64,000 nucleotides of DNA from Myoxocephalus aenaeus (GCA_038501785.1 JBAMJR010000087.1:147001-211000); one strand, 5' to 3'; positions 34,113 to 45,744 are shown, numbered from the stretch's first letter. Notes: a model not told the origin generated them from the sequence alone. Program-made: numbers and translations.

Positions 34113-34589
34113 TTAAAAGGGGACACTGATCAGCAGGTTGGGATTTTCATTCCCAGGCAAGTTCACTGTTATTGCAACCCAACCATCAAATTGGATGAGG
34201 CCGCCGTTCACCGCATACACTTCCAGCTCATCGTCTTCTTTCATCAATTCAGCAATTGGCCCGGTCTCAAGATGAGGTAAGTGTTTGTCCTTCCAGGACC
34301 GGTCGATTATACTGACTTTACCTCCTGTATCCAGCAAAGCATGCACAGCTAGCCTGTCCAGGTAACATTGGATTATAGCTCGTTTCCCAATTAATCTTGC
34401 AATTTGTTCATTTCGGGTGTTCAATGGTTCCGGTGGTAGCTCGGTGGAGATCCCGCTCTGTCCATTTCTCCCTTTTGCACAAGATACTATTGGAAGAGTA
34501 GATGGTGAGTTGTTTATCTTGGTGATGCTCCTTGTGTGAGTCTGGTTTCCACTGACACCATTTGGCTGGGACGTTTGAGACCCGATCAC
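34113..34589 (-). pseudogene. Gypsy aspartic protease region
   Basis: The frame carries AVHALLDTGGKVSII, the DTG active site of retroviral-type aspartic protease, after a low-complexity linker. It is bounded upstream by a frame change from gag and downstream by a stop at 34113. Confidence 0.75.
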
Positions 34590-35130
34590 TGGGCGCCCCT
34601 CTGAAGCGACCGGCTCCAGTTTCCCTGATGCTTGGGCTTTTGAGACAGCCTAAAGCCCTGTGACCTTCTTCACCACAGTAGAAGCAATGGTTACAGTTAG
34701 ACAGGCCCTGCTCAACACATCTAGGACAGCCATTGTTATCTCCCTTCTTGAGTTTGTCGTTTTCCTCATTGAGCCACTGGCACGTCTGCTCTGTTTTCAG
34801 TTGCTGTATGGGTTGTTTCATTGAGTCTACTACTCTGGTGAGTGCCTCAATTTTCGCTGAGAGTTGTTGTATTATGTCCATTCCAGCTGCACGTTCGGTG
34901 ATCTGTTGCTTAACACACTGTTCTTGTGTTGTGCTGGCGCCAAACTGTGCTCTGCGAACATTAGTTTGGCTTTGGCGGGGTGTTGGGCCTAACCTCTGCT
35001 GCCTCTCACTCTCCTCACTGGTTATTCTCATCACGTGTCTGAGAATTGTCTCATCTTTCACCTCAGCATCTGAGAGAAGAGGTTTTAGTTCCCTGCGGAT
35101 ATCATTATGTCTGTCAAGTTATCCTGGTGT
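34408..35130 (-). pseudogene. Gypsy gag, C-terminal part with CCHC knuckle
   Basis: Gag-like helical, charged protein (SEESERQQRLG..., KIEALTRVVDSM) followed by one zinc knuckle, CFYCGEEGHRALGC (C-x2-C-x4-H-x4-C), which in gag binds RNA. The frame reaches back in a continuous reading to about 35130, where unrelated sequence begins. Confidence 0.75.
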
Positions 35131-35139
35131 TAAAGTTCA

Positions 35140-35900
35140 CTTCAGCTCAGCCCAAACTTGAAAATGGCTTGTTCAGCACAAACAGTCAAAGGGACAACTC
35201 GGTTCCGTTCCAGTGTTTTTTATTTCCCTTTCGAGACGGATTTGGTTGTTGAAACAGTAGAATAGGGATCGGAATAGGTTGATAACCTTGAACACAAAAA
35301 GGAGTAGGTTAAATGCTGCATTAGAATGCCTTTAACCAATAATAATCTAACATCATTAAACTATACTTTTTTTTTTTTCCAAACACAGGTAAAACAAATT
35401 CAAAGAAGAAGCAAACAAACGATTTCCACAAACAATACTTGAAATGAACAGAATTCATACCAGTTGCGTCTGCGGCTGAACACGAGCTGCGTCGTGGAGA
35501 GGAGCAAAGAGGGAGGCCAGCCCAACACCAAACATTTTATACCCATGAGGTGCGTGCTGGTGGATTTGGTCCCTCCAGAAACATGGACTGTATCTTGGGT
35601 TCCACTTTGCCCCCTTCAGGCCTGGAGTTCCCAGATGCTCCCTGTTTCACCGTGCTCAAACTTGTTTTGACGCAACAATGTCGGTGTCCCTGATACACTG
35701 TGTGTAAGAAGACATCTTGGACTGTAACTCTGCTGTACTTTATGCTTGCATCTGGAAGGTTACATGTAAACAATATTATTTGTGTAAGTCCAAATACTCT
35801 GTAGAGGAATTGTTATGGCGTCTCATTATCGTTCTGTTTAGTGCACATCAACTCCTGGAATAGTTCAGTGCTATTCTTTTCTCTTAAATGAGACTAAGAA
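35140..35900. other. Insertion inside the Gypsy gag, unidentified
   Basis: Sequence unrelated to gag on either side. It has a T-rich run at 35370-35380 and no coding frame of note. It could be a solo LTR or another non-coding element; no terminal repeats or target duplication were recognised. Confidence 0.35.
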
Positions 35901-35940
35901 AGTTCTACCAGTCGCATCATCTTTATTCATCAACATGTCT

Positions 35941-36722
35941 TTAAAGTTGACTGGTTTGATGATGAATTCCTTCATCGATCTGTTTGCACACATTACTGTA
36001 GCTGATGTCTGAGGTGTGATCACCAATTTGACCTCCCTGTATTTTTAATTCTCTTCGGTGGAGGTATGAGAGTTCTCTGATGGAGACCACCTTCTCAAGT
36101 GGTTGGAAAGCACTGGGTTTAGACTGTCCACTACTGTGTAATGTCTCTCTGCTATGTATAGTAGTAGGTGTGGTAATACACTGCATACGTTTCTTACTAA
36201 GCTCCTCATAGCTCTGCAGCATTCTCTGTAGTTCACTATTTGGTGTGGGACCCACTGCACTAGCCATAGCATCACTGGTATTTTTAACTACTGGAACAGT
36301 GTGGTTTGTGTTCACTGCAGTTGTGTTGTCTGTGTCACTGAAGTGAGTTGACCTAGCTGAACTAAATGCAGGATGAGTAGTGTCAGTAGGTTGGTCAATA
36401 GTGAGCGTGTCATGAACATTGGCATCATCATTAACAGTTATGTCAAATAGTACCACATCTTGATCCTTAATAACATTATCAACAGTGTCCTTCAACATCA
36501 ACAAATCCACCATACCTTTGTCCTCTAACTCAAGAGCTGATGTGTTCGAACCGATCCTCTAGATTTCCCTCTTCTAGCACAGATTGGTCCTTGTCTGGCT
36601 TTGTACCCACCATTTTGGCAATGTGAAAAAGTGAGTAGGCTCTTCCTAATGTCCCACACTAGGCTCTTCCTCTCACTGTCCGACATCGTAGCTCTTTCCT
36701 TTCTCCTCGCGTGCGGTTCCAC
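35941..36722 (-). pseudogene. Gypsy gag, N-terminal part
   Basis: Two frames, 36525-36722 (MSDSERKSLVWDIRKSLLTF) and 35941-36513 (acidic, Asp/Thr-rich, then QRMLQSYEELSKKRMQC), separated by a frameshift near 36515-36530. Position after the primer site, and before the CCHC part, identifies them as the front of gag; no domain is diagnostic. Confidence 0.5.
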
Positions 36723-36874
36723 AGACCAGCAACTCCGTCTCTGTTTCAGTTCACCAGTCTACGCCCAAATCCGTCTCTTTTCTCCCACAGCTTTCATGGA
36801 TTGTAGCATCAGCTCAGTTCTGGTCCCAAATTTCATATATCACTGGATCAGCTCCCAGCCTTCCGGTGGTGCCG

Positions 36875-36892
36875 ATCCCGGACGAGCCCCAA
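36875..36892 (-). promoter_or_regulatory. Primer binding site, tRNA-Pro type
   Basis: The plus strand ATCCCGGACGAGCCCCAA matches the 3' end of vertebrate tRNA-Pro (ATCCCGGACGAGCCCC then CCA) in 17 of 18 positions. It lies just inside the LTR-like sequence at 36905-37015, where reverse transcription of the minus-strand element would start. Gammaretroviruses use the same primer class. Confidence 0.7.
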
Positions 36893-37409
36893 AAACTCTA
36901 TTACAGGTACAGGATTGGTACCTAGTAGGCAGATGATACGGGCCTGCAAACGGGACACACAAATGACACAACGCATTTTTACAGCTGGTCACTGCTCCTC
37001 GCTTCGCAGAATGAGGAACCAAATTCCGAATTCCAAAATACCGGGTGGAATGTACTTCAATACAAATAAAAACATTTCAGTTCTTTTTAAAAGTATTATA
37101 TTTCTTGAATATACAAGGCTCACTGTAAACCATATTAATACACATGTGCAAACACATTGGTGGGCGTCGCATGTGCAATACATTTTCCCTGTGTCAATCC
37201 ATTGTATTAAACGTAACTTAATTTCTGAATGCATTTGTTTGGTTTTCTTTGTATATATGTAACACTTGGGGTACTGACATCTGGTGAAAATTGCATGTCA
37301 ATAGCATCTTTTTAGAAATACATTTACTGAGAGAAATGGTGACGTGTTCAATACTTATTTTAACCTGTGTGTGTGTGTGTGTGTGGCCTTTTGTATATGC
37401 TAAGCAGCT

Positions 37410-38580
37410 AAACACTGATTTAGTAATCGCTCAAAAGATTGTACATTTTGGAAATCACAATGGGGCAATGACATTTGGCTGTCCCATGGACCAGATCGTT
37501 CTGCTGAGGTATCTTGTTTAAAACCTAATTTTGGAGGAAGCATTTTATGTTCTGAATGGGACATTTATGGCCACTTTGTTATTAACATTTATCGATTTGT
37601 TTCAAAAGCTTCAGGTCTCTCTCTGTTATTAGTTATTTGCCTTTAAAAAGTAGTGATATAACTTCTAAAAATGATATACCTGTCAAAGTCAACTACTTGG
37701 GCATCCTTGTTACCAAAGAACCGACGTATTCATAATTTTAGTCCAATGATTAAAAAAGTAGAAAATAAATGTAATCTTTGGTTGCAAAGAGATCTGTCTT
37801 TAAAGGGAAGTGTCTTTAAAGGGGCTTGTCCTCTTATCAAAGATTGAAGGCATCTCAAGGTTTCTTTATGTTGCATCCTCTTTTCTTTTTTTTTTATAAC
37901 AAAACTGCCCAAAAAGACATCGGTTCTTGCAAAAATGGTGGTCTTGACTTTTTTAAATCAAATTGGAGGACTCTGGGAGGAAGATGCTTCTGTAATGACA
38001 GCTGTTCCTCAGGTCTGTGGCTCTGTGTAAAGATGCTTCATGTCCAGCTGATGTCTCTTTGGTTAATACTGTGGACACCTTGTGGTAAAATATGTTTCTC
38101 ACCATCAAGTAAGAATAATAGCGAGCTATTCGCTCTTTCTCAGTGTGAAGTCGTCTCAAAGCCTTATGTCATCACATATTGGAGTAACTTTGCTAAGAAT
38201 ATTCCTTGGATAAAAGTTTGGTCATTTCCCCAAACATATTGTCTCACAAATATGATTAGCAAGGTTTCCTTTCATCTTATACACAAGTGTTATTCTGCAG
38301 AGCATGTTGTCAAGAAGTTTAAAAGATTTAGATATAAATTGTACATTTTGCATAGTACAACCTGAAACTGAGCCTCGTCTTTTTTGGCTTTGTCAGTTCT
38401 CTAAAAGGTTATGGGATAATGTAGTAGTGATGTTTTGCACAAAGATTTTGCATTATTTTATGAACATGGTATATTTAGATTATTTAGCTATGACAAAACA
38501 TTTTGAGGAAAGGACGTATATAATTTACTTTTGCCAAATTTGAAGAAGACTTTTTGAAATGTGTAAATAAAAACTCTTGA
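37410..38580 (+). pseudogene. L1/Tx1-type LINE, 3' end
   Basis: The longest frame, 37826-38365, plus frames before and after, resembles the C-terminal part of fish L1-clade ORF2: an upstream VKVNYLGILVTKE piece, GGLDFFKSNWRTLGG, SKPYVITYWSNF, NMISKVSFHLIHKCYSAEH and, one frame over, CIVQPETEPRLFWLCQFSKRLWD, the zinc-knuckle-like tail. Frameshifts and stops interrupt it. Confidence 0.65.
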
Positions 38581-38599
38581 ACGCTGTTCTAACTAAAGG

Positions 38600-39535
38600 C
38601 CCATGAGAACAGGGAGTATGTATGTGTAATTATATGATCTTAGCTTACTCTTCTTTGTTTTTATTGTATGCTTTTTTTTCTGTCTTTTTATTATCTGCGG
38701 TTGCCCCCCTGGCTTGTTACTTTAAATGTATCTTGGCGTTTATTATTGAAAACTTGTGCAATTGTTGAATAAAGGAATTCATAAAAAAGAAAAGTAAGCT
38801 GCCTTTTAAATAATAAACAGGAAGTCAGAGTTAGATCTGGTCCGTAGGCTACTTGTAGTTTACAGACCTCGTTCAGATTCATTCATATGTTTTTGTAAAT
38901 GTATATTTATGTAGAAATGTGCGTGTATCAGCATTGTATGCTATCGTTCGTTCTTTTTATGTCCGTCTGTGAAACACTTTGACTCTATAACACATTTTAA
39001 AGCGAGTAGCAATCAGCCCTCTGATCTGGTGACAGCCAGGCGTTTCCCATCATGCATTGTGTCATGGGTGGAGAGCGAAAATTATGATTTGATTTCTCAC
39101 TTCAAAAATTCTGAGAAGGGAATTTAATGATGAAATAACATGCAAATGTTCTTTAAAAGCTTATAATATATTCCATAGCTTAAATACTTATTATAATACG
39201 GGTAGATGAAATCAAGCATTCTGATTGGTTGAGAGTGAGTCACAGGGTGTAGAGCCATAATGTACTGTATACCTGTTTACATCTGCCTGAGGGTTGCATA
39301 TCAGTGCGCACTCAAAATAACAGGTAGATTTTGCGCGACCGTTAGTTTCAAGCTTGACAGTTACATACATCTTTCGTGTAAACTTTGATATTTGTCTGTG
39401 TAGCCACACAGGGGTATTTTCTCTAGGCTACTGAAATGCAAAACACAACGTTTGGTGGCTACAACTATTTTGTGCTGAAAGGCAGCTTACTATTTACTTA
39501 CTTTTTATAATGTCATAGGCAACCGTATTATAAAA
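38600..39535. other. No gene; LINE 5' piece and intron sequence
   Basis: 39000-39060 is a reverse copy of the LINE 5' end seen at 25500. 39075-39180 matches 57230-57310 in reverse and is intron sequence shared by genes B and C. No coding frame. Confidence 0.5.
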
Positions 39536-39673
39536 GCAATAAGGTACGAGAGGCAGTACTGTATCGTCAATGTACTGTTCAAGGGTTTGCCGGCCCTCCT
39601 CTGAGTCATGCCTAACAACGACCTTGAATAGTACATTATTGACGATACAGTACTGCCTCTCGTACCTTATTGC
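39536..39673. repeat. Long inverted repeat (hairpin)
   Basis: GCAATAAGGTACGAGAGGCA onward at 39536-39576 pairs with 39630-39673, 41 nt with a single 3-nt bulge, and inner TTCAAGG/CCTTGAA adds more pairing. The loop is about 37 nt. Confidence 0.9.
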
Positions 39674-39960
39674 TTAAATATCATCAGTATCAATCTAAAT
39701 ATTAGTATTGTTGTATGAAGTTTGTGTGACATCCGCCTACCTCGTATAAATATATATTTTACATTAAACATTACATATTTAATCCAGTGCCCTTTGCACT
39801 CTGCACTACTGTCCTGCTGTTTACAAATGTCATTGTGTTATTGTTTTGTTTGTACATTAAAAGCAACAACTATACATTTAGTCAAATTTCTTGAATGTCT
39901 CCACTAATGAAAGCTGATATCAGTCTGAAGTCACCGTTGTCCATAATGTGCTCCCTGCAG

Positions 39961-41582
39961 ATGTCCAGCAGCTGTTGGAGATTAAAGCAGATGTCCCCCC
40001 TGAGTGTCTGGACCTGGAACAGGAGGACCAAGAGCCCGTCCACATAAAAGAGGAGCCGGAGCCCCTCCACATAAAAGAGGAAGAGGAGGATCTCTGGACC
40101 CGTCTAGAGGGAGAGCAGCTTGATGTACTGGAGGAGGCCGATATCACCAAGTTCACATTCACTGCTGTTACTGTGAAGAGGGAAGATGACAAACCTCAGA
40201 CCTCCCGGCTTCATCAAAGCCAGACGGAGGACAACCGAGAGGTGGAGCCTCCAGTCGGCAGATCAGAGACAATGATAAAAACTGAAAATGGAGAGAACTG
40301 TGGGGGATCAGGACCAGCCAGGACCCTAAATCCACATCATCATTCACATCCAAATGATGATGAAAAGGCTTCAGAATCTTCTGAGGCTGAAGTCAGGTAT
40401 GGTGATTGGCAAGAACCGTTGTCAGATTCTGGACCTGAAAGTGAAGCCAGGGACAATGTTTGGAACCAGACCAGGGCACCTGAGTCTGCTGCACATGCCC
40501 TGAAATATAAGAAAGTAAGTCATGTGGGATGTAACATTGGCAACAAATCCTTCAGCTTCTTCAAGTGTAGTAAACGGTTTTACTATAAAGGGTTTCTGCA
40601 GAAACACATGATGTGTCATTTTGGAAAAATGTCCTCAAGCTGTTTGGTTAGTAAGAAATGTTTTAGAGTGAAGCAAAAGAAAGAATCACGGCCAAGAGGT
40701 CTCACAGGAGAGAAAACATTCAGTTGTGATGTTTGTAGGAAAAGATTTACAAAACAGGGAAATCTGAAGACACACATGAGAGTCCACACAGGAGAGAAAC
40801 CATTCAGTTGTGATGTTTGTGGGAAAAGATTCAATGGACAGGGCAATCTGAAGGCACACATGAGAGTCCACACAGGAGAGAAAACATTCAGTTGTGATGT
40901 TTGTAGGAAAAGATTTACATCCCAGGGAAATCTGAAGACACACATGAGAGTCCACACAGGAGAGAAACCATTCAGTTGTGATGTTTGTGGGCAAAGATTC
41001 ACAAGACGGGGAACTCTGAACAGCCACACTAGAGTCCACACAGGAGAGAAACCATTCAGCTGTGATGTTTGTGGGAAAAGATTCACAAGACAGGGACATC
41101 TGAAAACACACACGAGAGTCCACACAGGAGAGAAACCATTCAGTTGTGATGTTTGTGGGAAAAGATTTACAGAACAGGGAACTCTGAAGAAACATACAAG
41201 AGTCCACACAGGAGAGAAACCAATCAGTTGTGATGTTTGTGGGACAAGATTTACACAAAAGAGAACTCTGAAGACACACATGAGAGTTCACACTGGAGAG
41301 AAACCATTCAGTTGTGATGTTTGTGGGGTAAGATTTACACAAATGAGGACTCTGAAGACACACACGAGAGTCCACACAGGAGGGAAACCATTTAGTTGTG
41401 ATACTTGTGGGAAAAGCTTCACAAGACCGGGACATCTGAAGATACACATGAGAGTCCACACAGGAGAGAAACCATTTTGTTGTAATGTTTGTGGGAAAAG
41501 ATTTGCAGAACAAGGAACTCTGAAGAAACACACAAGAGTCCACACAAGAGATTACTTGTTTCTTCCAGTAGTGAAAGAATAA
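39961..41582 (+). CDS. C2H2 zinc-finger gene B, finger exon
   Basis: Probable sequence-specific DNA-binding regulator in the nucleus. Starts at acceptor CTCCCTGCAG|ATGTCCAG and reads [15 protein letters not shown] when joined to a first exon ending in G. The linker has paired HIKEE motifs, VKRE and IKTE (all psi-K-x-E), then SESSEAEV and KASESSE segments, then a degenerate finger where FFKC replaces CxxC (near 40550). Ten complete fingers run 40719-41548 with TGEKPF linkers; two linkers have TGEKTF and one TGGKPF. Helix residues (-1,2,3,6) read KGNT, GGNA, SGNT, RGTS, RGHT, EGTK, QRTT, QRTT, RGHI, EGTK. Stop TAA at 41580; ATTAAA near 41692. The frame is uninterrupted, but the only first exon upstream on this strand (1D) is broken, so expression depends on another start. 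Confidence 0.85.
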
Positions 41583-41599
41583 TGATGTAAGGTGTTCTC

Positions 41600-42218
41600 T
41601 TTCCCTTTGTTTATTTAAAAAAAATATGATTTTTTTTTCCTATTTCATTTGTTTGTAAATGAGATGATTTCTGAACAACTGATGAAATTTTATTAAAAAC
41701 AATGGCAACATGCTGTCTGTGTCTGTGATGGAGGAAACTAAAAACTAACTAAAACTTCTGAGAGAGGGCAAGCTCATATCGTGGCATCGGCAGCTCGTAG
41801 GTGCCACTAGTTTTTGCGGCACTTTCTACTGTTTGAGGCAGCTGCCACTACTTCCCGCTGCAGCTGCCTCTGTTTGGGAGAGAGGTGCTGCGACTTGCAG
41901 CTGCAGCTCCCTCTGTTTGAGAGGTGCCGCTGTTTTGGACCAGTGCCGCGACAGTTTACCCTTTATTTTTCGTTATTTGACAATATGTGACAATACATTA
42001 AGGTCCTGGAAGGTATGACTGTTGGTAGTTGTAAACAAAAATATGCCGAATTGTAATAGTATGGCTACTCGTTTATATTAATATATTCCTACGTCAGTTG
42101 GCACTGATACACACGATACACACTTTATGCAGCGGACTGAAGGAATGCAAATTCTAAATATAGATGAGATGCATTGTACTGTTAAGAATGATGCTAACCC
42201 ATATAACCTATTTAATTG

Positions 42219-42270
<52 letters not shown>
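41600..42270. other. 3' flank of gene B and (TA)n
   Basis: 3' untranslated-like AT-rich sequence to about 41740, then GCAGCTGC-rich sequence at 41780-41950 without a coding frame, then (TA)n at 42221-42271. Confidence 0.5.
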
Positions 42271-42277
<7 letters not shown>

Positions 42278-42494
42278 TTGTGTGAAAAAGTGCATGCCCC
42301 CTTCCTGATTTCTTATCTTTTTGCATGTTTGTCACACTTAAATGTTTCAGATCATCAAACAAATTTAAATATTAGACAAAGATAACACAAGTAAACATAA
42401 AATGCAGTTTGTAAATGAAGGTTTTTATTATTAAGGGGGAAAAAAATCCAAACCTACATGGCCCCGTGTGAAAAAGTGATTGCCCCCTAAACCT

Positions 42495-43050
42495 AATGCA
42501 GCTGACCCCTCTCACCCTGGACATATCCTGTTCGAGTCCCTCCCCTCTGGCAGGAGGCTGAGGTCCATCAGGACCAACACCTCACGCCACACAAACAGTT
42601 TCTTCCCGTCGGCAGTCGGGCTCATCAACAGGGCTCGGGTCCCCCACTGACTGACTCTGTCAACCCCAGGACTATTTTTATTTTTATTTTCATTTTTATT
42701 TTTCTCTTCTTTCTTTCTCCTTACCGGTCACTCCTCTGCACCCTTCATATGGAAACACTCATGCCACTTAACATACACTTTTAACTTAAACACTCGTCAC
42801 TTTAACATACACTTTAACTTAAACACACATGCCACTTTAACGTACACTCACATTAACGTATCTGTTGTCTGAGCACTTTATCTTATCTTACACTTATTTT
42901 AATACCCATTGCACTGTTGTTGTCGTTGATTGTTGATTGTTGTTTTTCTCGTCTAACGTCCCATGTCCAATGAATGCACCTTCCGCCTCGAAAAATTCCT
43001 CGTTTGTGAAAACATTCCTGGCAATAAACAGATTCTGATTCTGATTCTGA
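42495..43050 (+). mobile_element. LINE 3' end inserted in Tc1
   Basis: Plus-strand frame gives the C-terminal SHPGHILFESLPSGRRLRS and NSFFPSAVGLINRA of a CR1/Rex1-type LINE, then a 3' UTR ending AATAAACAGATTCTGATTCT. After the tail the Tc1 sequence resumes. Repeated CACTTTAACATACACTTTAA blocks lie in the UTR. Confidence 0.75.
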
Positions 43051-43079
43051 TAACTGGTTGGGCCACCCTTAGCAGCAAC

Positions 43080-44761
43080 AACTGCAATCAAGCATTTGCG
43101 ATAACTGGCCATGAGTCTTTTACAGCGCTGTAGAGGAATTTTTTCTCATCTTTGCAGAATTGTTGTAATTCAGCCACATTGGAGGGTTTTCGAGCATGAA
43201 CCGCCTTTTTAAGGTCATGCTACAGCATCTCAATCGGATTCACGTCGGGACTTTGACTAGGCCACTCCAAAGCCTTCATTTTGTTTTTCTTAAGCCCTTC
43301 AGAGGTGGACTTGCTGGTGTGTTTTGGATCATTGTCCTGCTGCAGAACCCAAGTGCGCTTCAGCTTGAGGTCACGAACAGATGGCCGGACATTCTCCTTC
43401 AGGATTTTTTGGTAGACAGCAGAATTCATGGTTCCATTTACCACAGCAAGTCTTCCAGGCCCTGAAGCAGCAAAATAACCAGACCATTCAATTCAGTTTA
43501 TTTTATCCAGCCCAACATCACAAATACAAGTTTGCCTCAGAAGGCTTTACAATCTGTACACATAACATCCCCCTCCCGGGACCTCACATCGGATCAGGAA
43601 AAACTCCCCTAATAAAGATAGTAAAAACCCTTTCACAGGGAAAAAAAGGGGAAGAAACCTGAGGGAGAGCAACAGAGGAGGATCCCTCTCCCCGGTAGGA
43701 CAGAAGCAATATATGTCATGTGGCCAGAATGAATAACGTAATGGAGTTACAGCACATTCAATGAATATGACAGAAAGTATTCATATAATGAGTAGTAGGC
43801 ATGGTCCATGATCCATGAAGCAGAAGGAGGTAGAGAGGAGGGGGTGGGGGGCGCATCAGCAGGGCCATGGCAGCAGGCAGGAACGGTTCCAGGCCGGTTG
43901 CATCAGCAGGGCCATGGCAGCAGGCAGGACCGGTTCCAGGCCGGTTCCAGGCCGGTTCCATCAGCAGGGCCATGGAAGCAGGCAGGACCGGTTCATGGCA
44001 GGGGGCAGGACCGGTTCCAGGCAGCCATGAATCCATGGAAAAAGAAAGTAGAGTTAGTAATGTGCATTGAAGAGACACTAGTTTATCCAGAAGGAGAGAA
44101 AGAAGAGGAGAAGAGGAGAGGAGGAGCGAAAGAGGAAGAGAAGATGAGCAAAAGAGGAGCTCAGTGTATCCTAAGATGTCCCCCAGCAGTCTAGGCCTAT
44201 AGCCACCACCATATTTTACTATTGGTATGATGTTCCTTTTCTGAAATGCCGTGTTACTTTTACGCCAGATGTAATGGGACATACACCTTCCAAAAAGTTC
44301 AACTTTTGTCTCGTCAGTCCACAGAGTATTTTCCCAAAAGTCTTCATCAAGGTGTTTTCTGGCAAAACTGAGATGAGCCTTTATGTTCTTTTTGCTCAGC
44401 AGTGGTTTTCGTCTTGGAACTCTGCCATGCAGGCCATTTTTGCCCAGTCTCTTTCTTATGGTGGAGTCATGAACACTGACCTTAATTGAGGCAAGTGAGG
44501 CCTGCAGTTCTTTTGATGTTGTTCTGGGGTCTTTTGTGACCTCTTGGATGAGTCGTCGCTGCGCTCTTGGGGTAATTTTGGTCGACCGGCCACCCCTGGG
44601 AAGGTCACTGTTCCATGTTTTTGCCATTTGTGGATAATGGCTCTCACTGTGGTTCGCTGGAGTCCCAAAACTTTAGAAATGGCGTTGTAACCTTTTCCAG
44701 ACTGATAGATCTCAATTACTTTGTTTTTCATTTGTTCCTGAATTTCTTTGGATCGCAGCAT
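43080..44761 (-). pseudogene. Tc1 transposase, disrupted
   Basis: Starts MLRSKEIQEQMKNKVIEIYQ with a paired-like helix-turn-helix (GYNAISKVLGLQRTTVRAII). After a frameshift near 44590 it continues through LWTDETKVELFG (first catalytic Asp) to about 44200, where an insertion intervenes. It resumes at 43444 with VLQQDNDPKHTSK (second Asp) and SPDVNPIE (final Glu), followed by a stop where ENLW is expected. Three separate lesions make it inactive. Confidence 0.85.
43480..44200. mobile_element. Repeat inserted in Tc1, with 50-bp minisatellite
   Basis: TTCAATTCAGTTTATTTTAT, ..., CTCCCGGGACCTCACATCGG, ..., CCCCCAGCAGTCTAGGCCTA are blocks of a common fish dispersed repeat. Inside, 43855-44030 holds three to four units of about 50 bp built from CATCAGCAGGGCCATGG and AGGCAGGACCGGTTCCAGGC. 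Class not identified. Confidence 0.6.
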
Positions 44762-45142
44762 GATGTCTAGCTTTTGAGGATCTTTTGGTCTACCTCACTT
44801 TATCAGGCAGGTCCTATTTAAGGGCAGGTCCGATTTCTTGATTGAGAACAGGTGTGGCAGTAATCAGGCCTGGGTGTGGCTAGAGAAATTGAACTCAGCT
44901 TTCCAAAGATGTGATAAACCACAGTTAATTTATGTTTTAACAGGGTCGCCCAATCACTTTTTCACACAGGGCCATGTAGGTTTTGATTTTTTCCCCCCTT
45001 AATAATAAAAACCTTCATTTAAACCTGCATTTTGTGTTTAATTGTGTTATCTTTGTCTAATATTTAAATTAGTTTGATGATCTGAAACATTTAAGTGTTT
45101 CAGATCAGAAATCAGGAAGGGGGCATGCACTTTTTCACACAA

Positions 45143-45145
<3 letters not shown>

Positions 45146-45218
<73 letters not shown>
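45146..45218. repeat. (TA)n microsatellite
   Basis: About 36 TA units at the outer boundary of the Tc1 element. Confidence 0.95.
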
Positions 45219-45219
<1 letters not shown>

Positions 45220-45224
<5 letters not shown>

Positions 45225-45739
45225 TATACATGTATGTGTAAGTAACTCAATTTGTGTTCTGACGTTAGAAACTGTTTGTCAATCGATTTTGTTGTTTTCG
45301 TTCCATGTTTTTTGTCTGCCGTAAGCAAAATGTATCTGGTTTCCTGTTTTGAGATACGGTGCTTTTATTTTGAAGGTGGAAAACGGATGAAACTGAAGTC
45401 GCATAGTGCGCAGTTTAATGTCTAAAGCTACGGTCTATAAGTTCATTTTTGGATACAAATTAGATAAATAAACAGTATTTACACTCCCGTGAAGAGGCAC
45501 AAGGTTAGTTTAAGTTGGAATAAATGTAATACTTGTAATAACTGTGTATGTTTTAAGGTAGTTAGCATGAGTTTGGCTATGTATGTATGCTGTTAATGAT
45601 ATAGGAGGAAGCTAACAATTATCGTTTTTTGTGCCTTTATACACACCTCTTATGTTGATTTTGGAATAAATAAAACACATTTAAAATCATCAGTCAAAGT
45701 GCAAGACCGTCTGTCGGAGGGGTATGCAACAGTAAGAGC

Positions 45740-45740
<1 letters not shown>
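45220..45740. other. No gene seen
   Basis: AT-rich sequence between two TA microsatellites, no coding frame. Confidence 0.45.

Positions 45741-45744
<4 letters not shown>

Larger units (their letters stand above)
32090..37020 (-). mobile_element. Ty3/Gypsy-type LTR retrotransposon, internally deleted
   Basis: LTR-like sequence lies at both ends in the same orientation: GTCACTGCTCCTCGC and TGCAAAC.GGACACACAAATG occur at about 32110-32205, again at 32440-32510, and at 36930-37015. Reading from high to low: primer site at 36875-36892, gag, CCHC knuckle, protease, part of RT, then an abrupt jump to the integrase C-terminus. The RT catalytic centre, RNase H and most of integrase are missing. About 750 bp of unrelated sequence (about 35140-35900) interrupts gag. 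The copy cannot move alone. Confidence 0.8.
42275..45145 (-). mobile_element. Tc1-like transposon with nested insertions
   Basis: Inverted ends CAGTTGTGTGAAAAAGTGCA at 42275 and its complement ending at 45145, with internal copies of GTGTGAAAAAGTGATTG at 42465 and 44945. The transposase reads on the minus strand from 44761. Two later insertions split the element: a LINE 3' end at about 42495-43050 and an unrelated repeat at about 43480-44200. Both ends adjoin TA repeats, as expected for TA-targeting Tc1. Confidence 0.85.

Noticed and set aside
40616..41545. Minus-strand frames of 221 and 285 codons opposite gene B
   Set aside because: Antisense shadows of the finger repeats, with the same linker-derived peptide as opposite gene A.
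43808..44194. Gly/Arg-rich plus-strand frames
   Set aside because: Derived from the 50-bp minisatellite inside the repeat that interrupts Tc1. All three frames are open.
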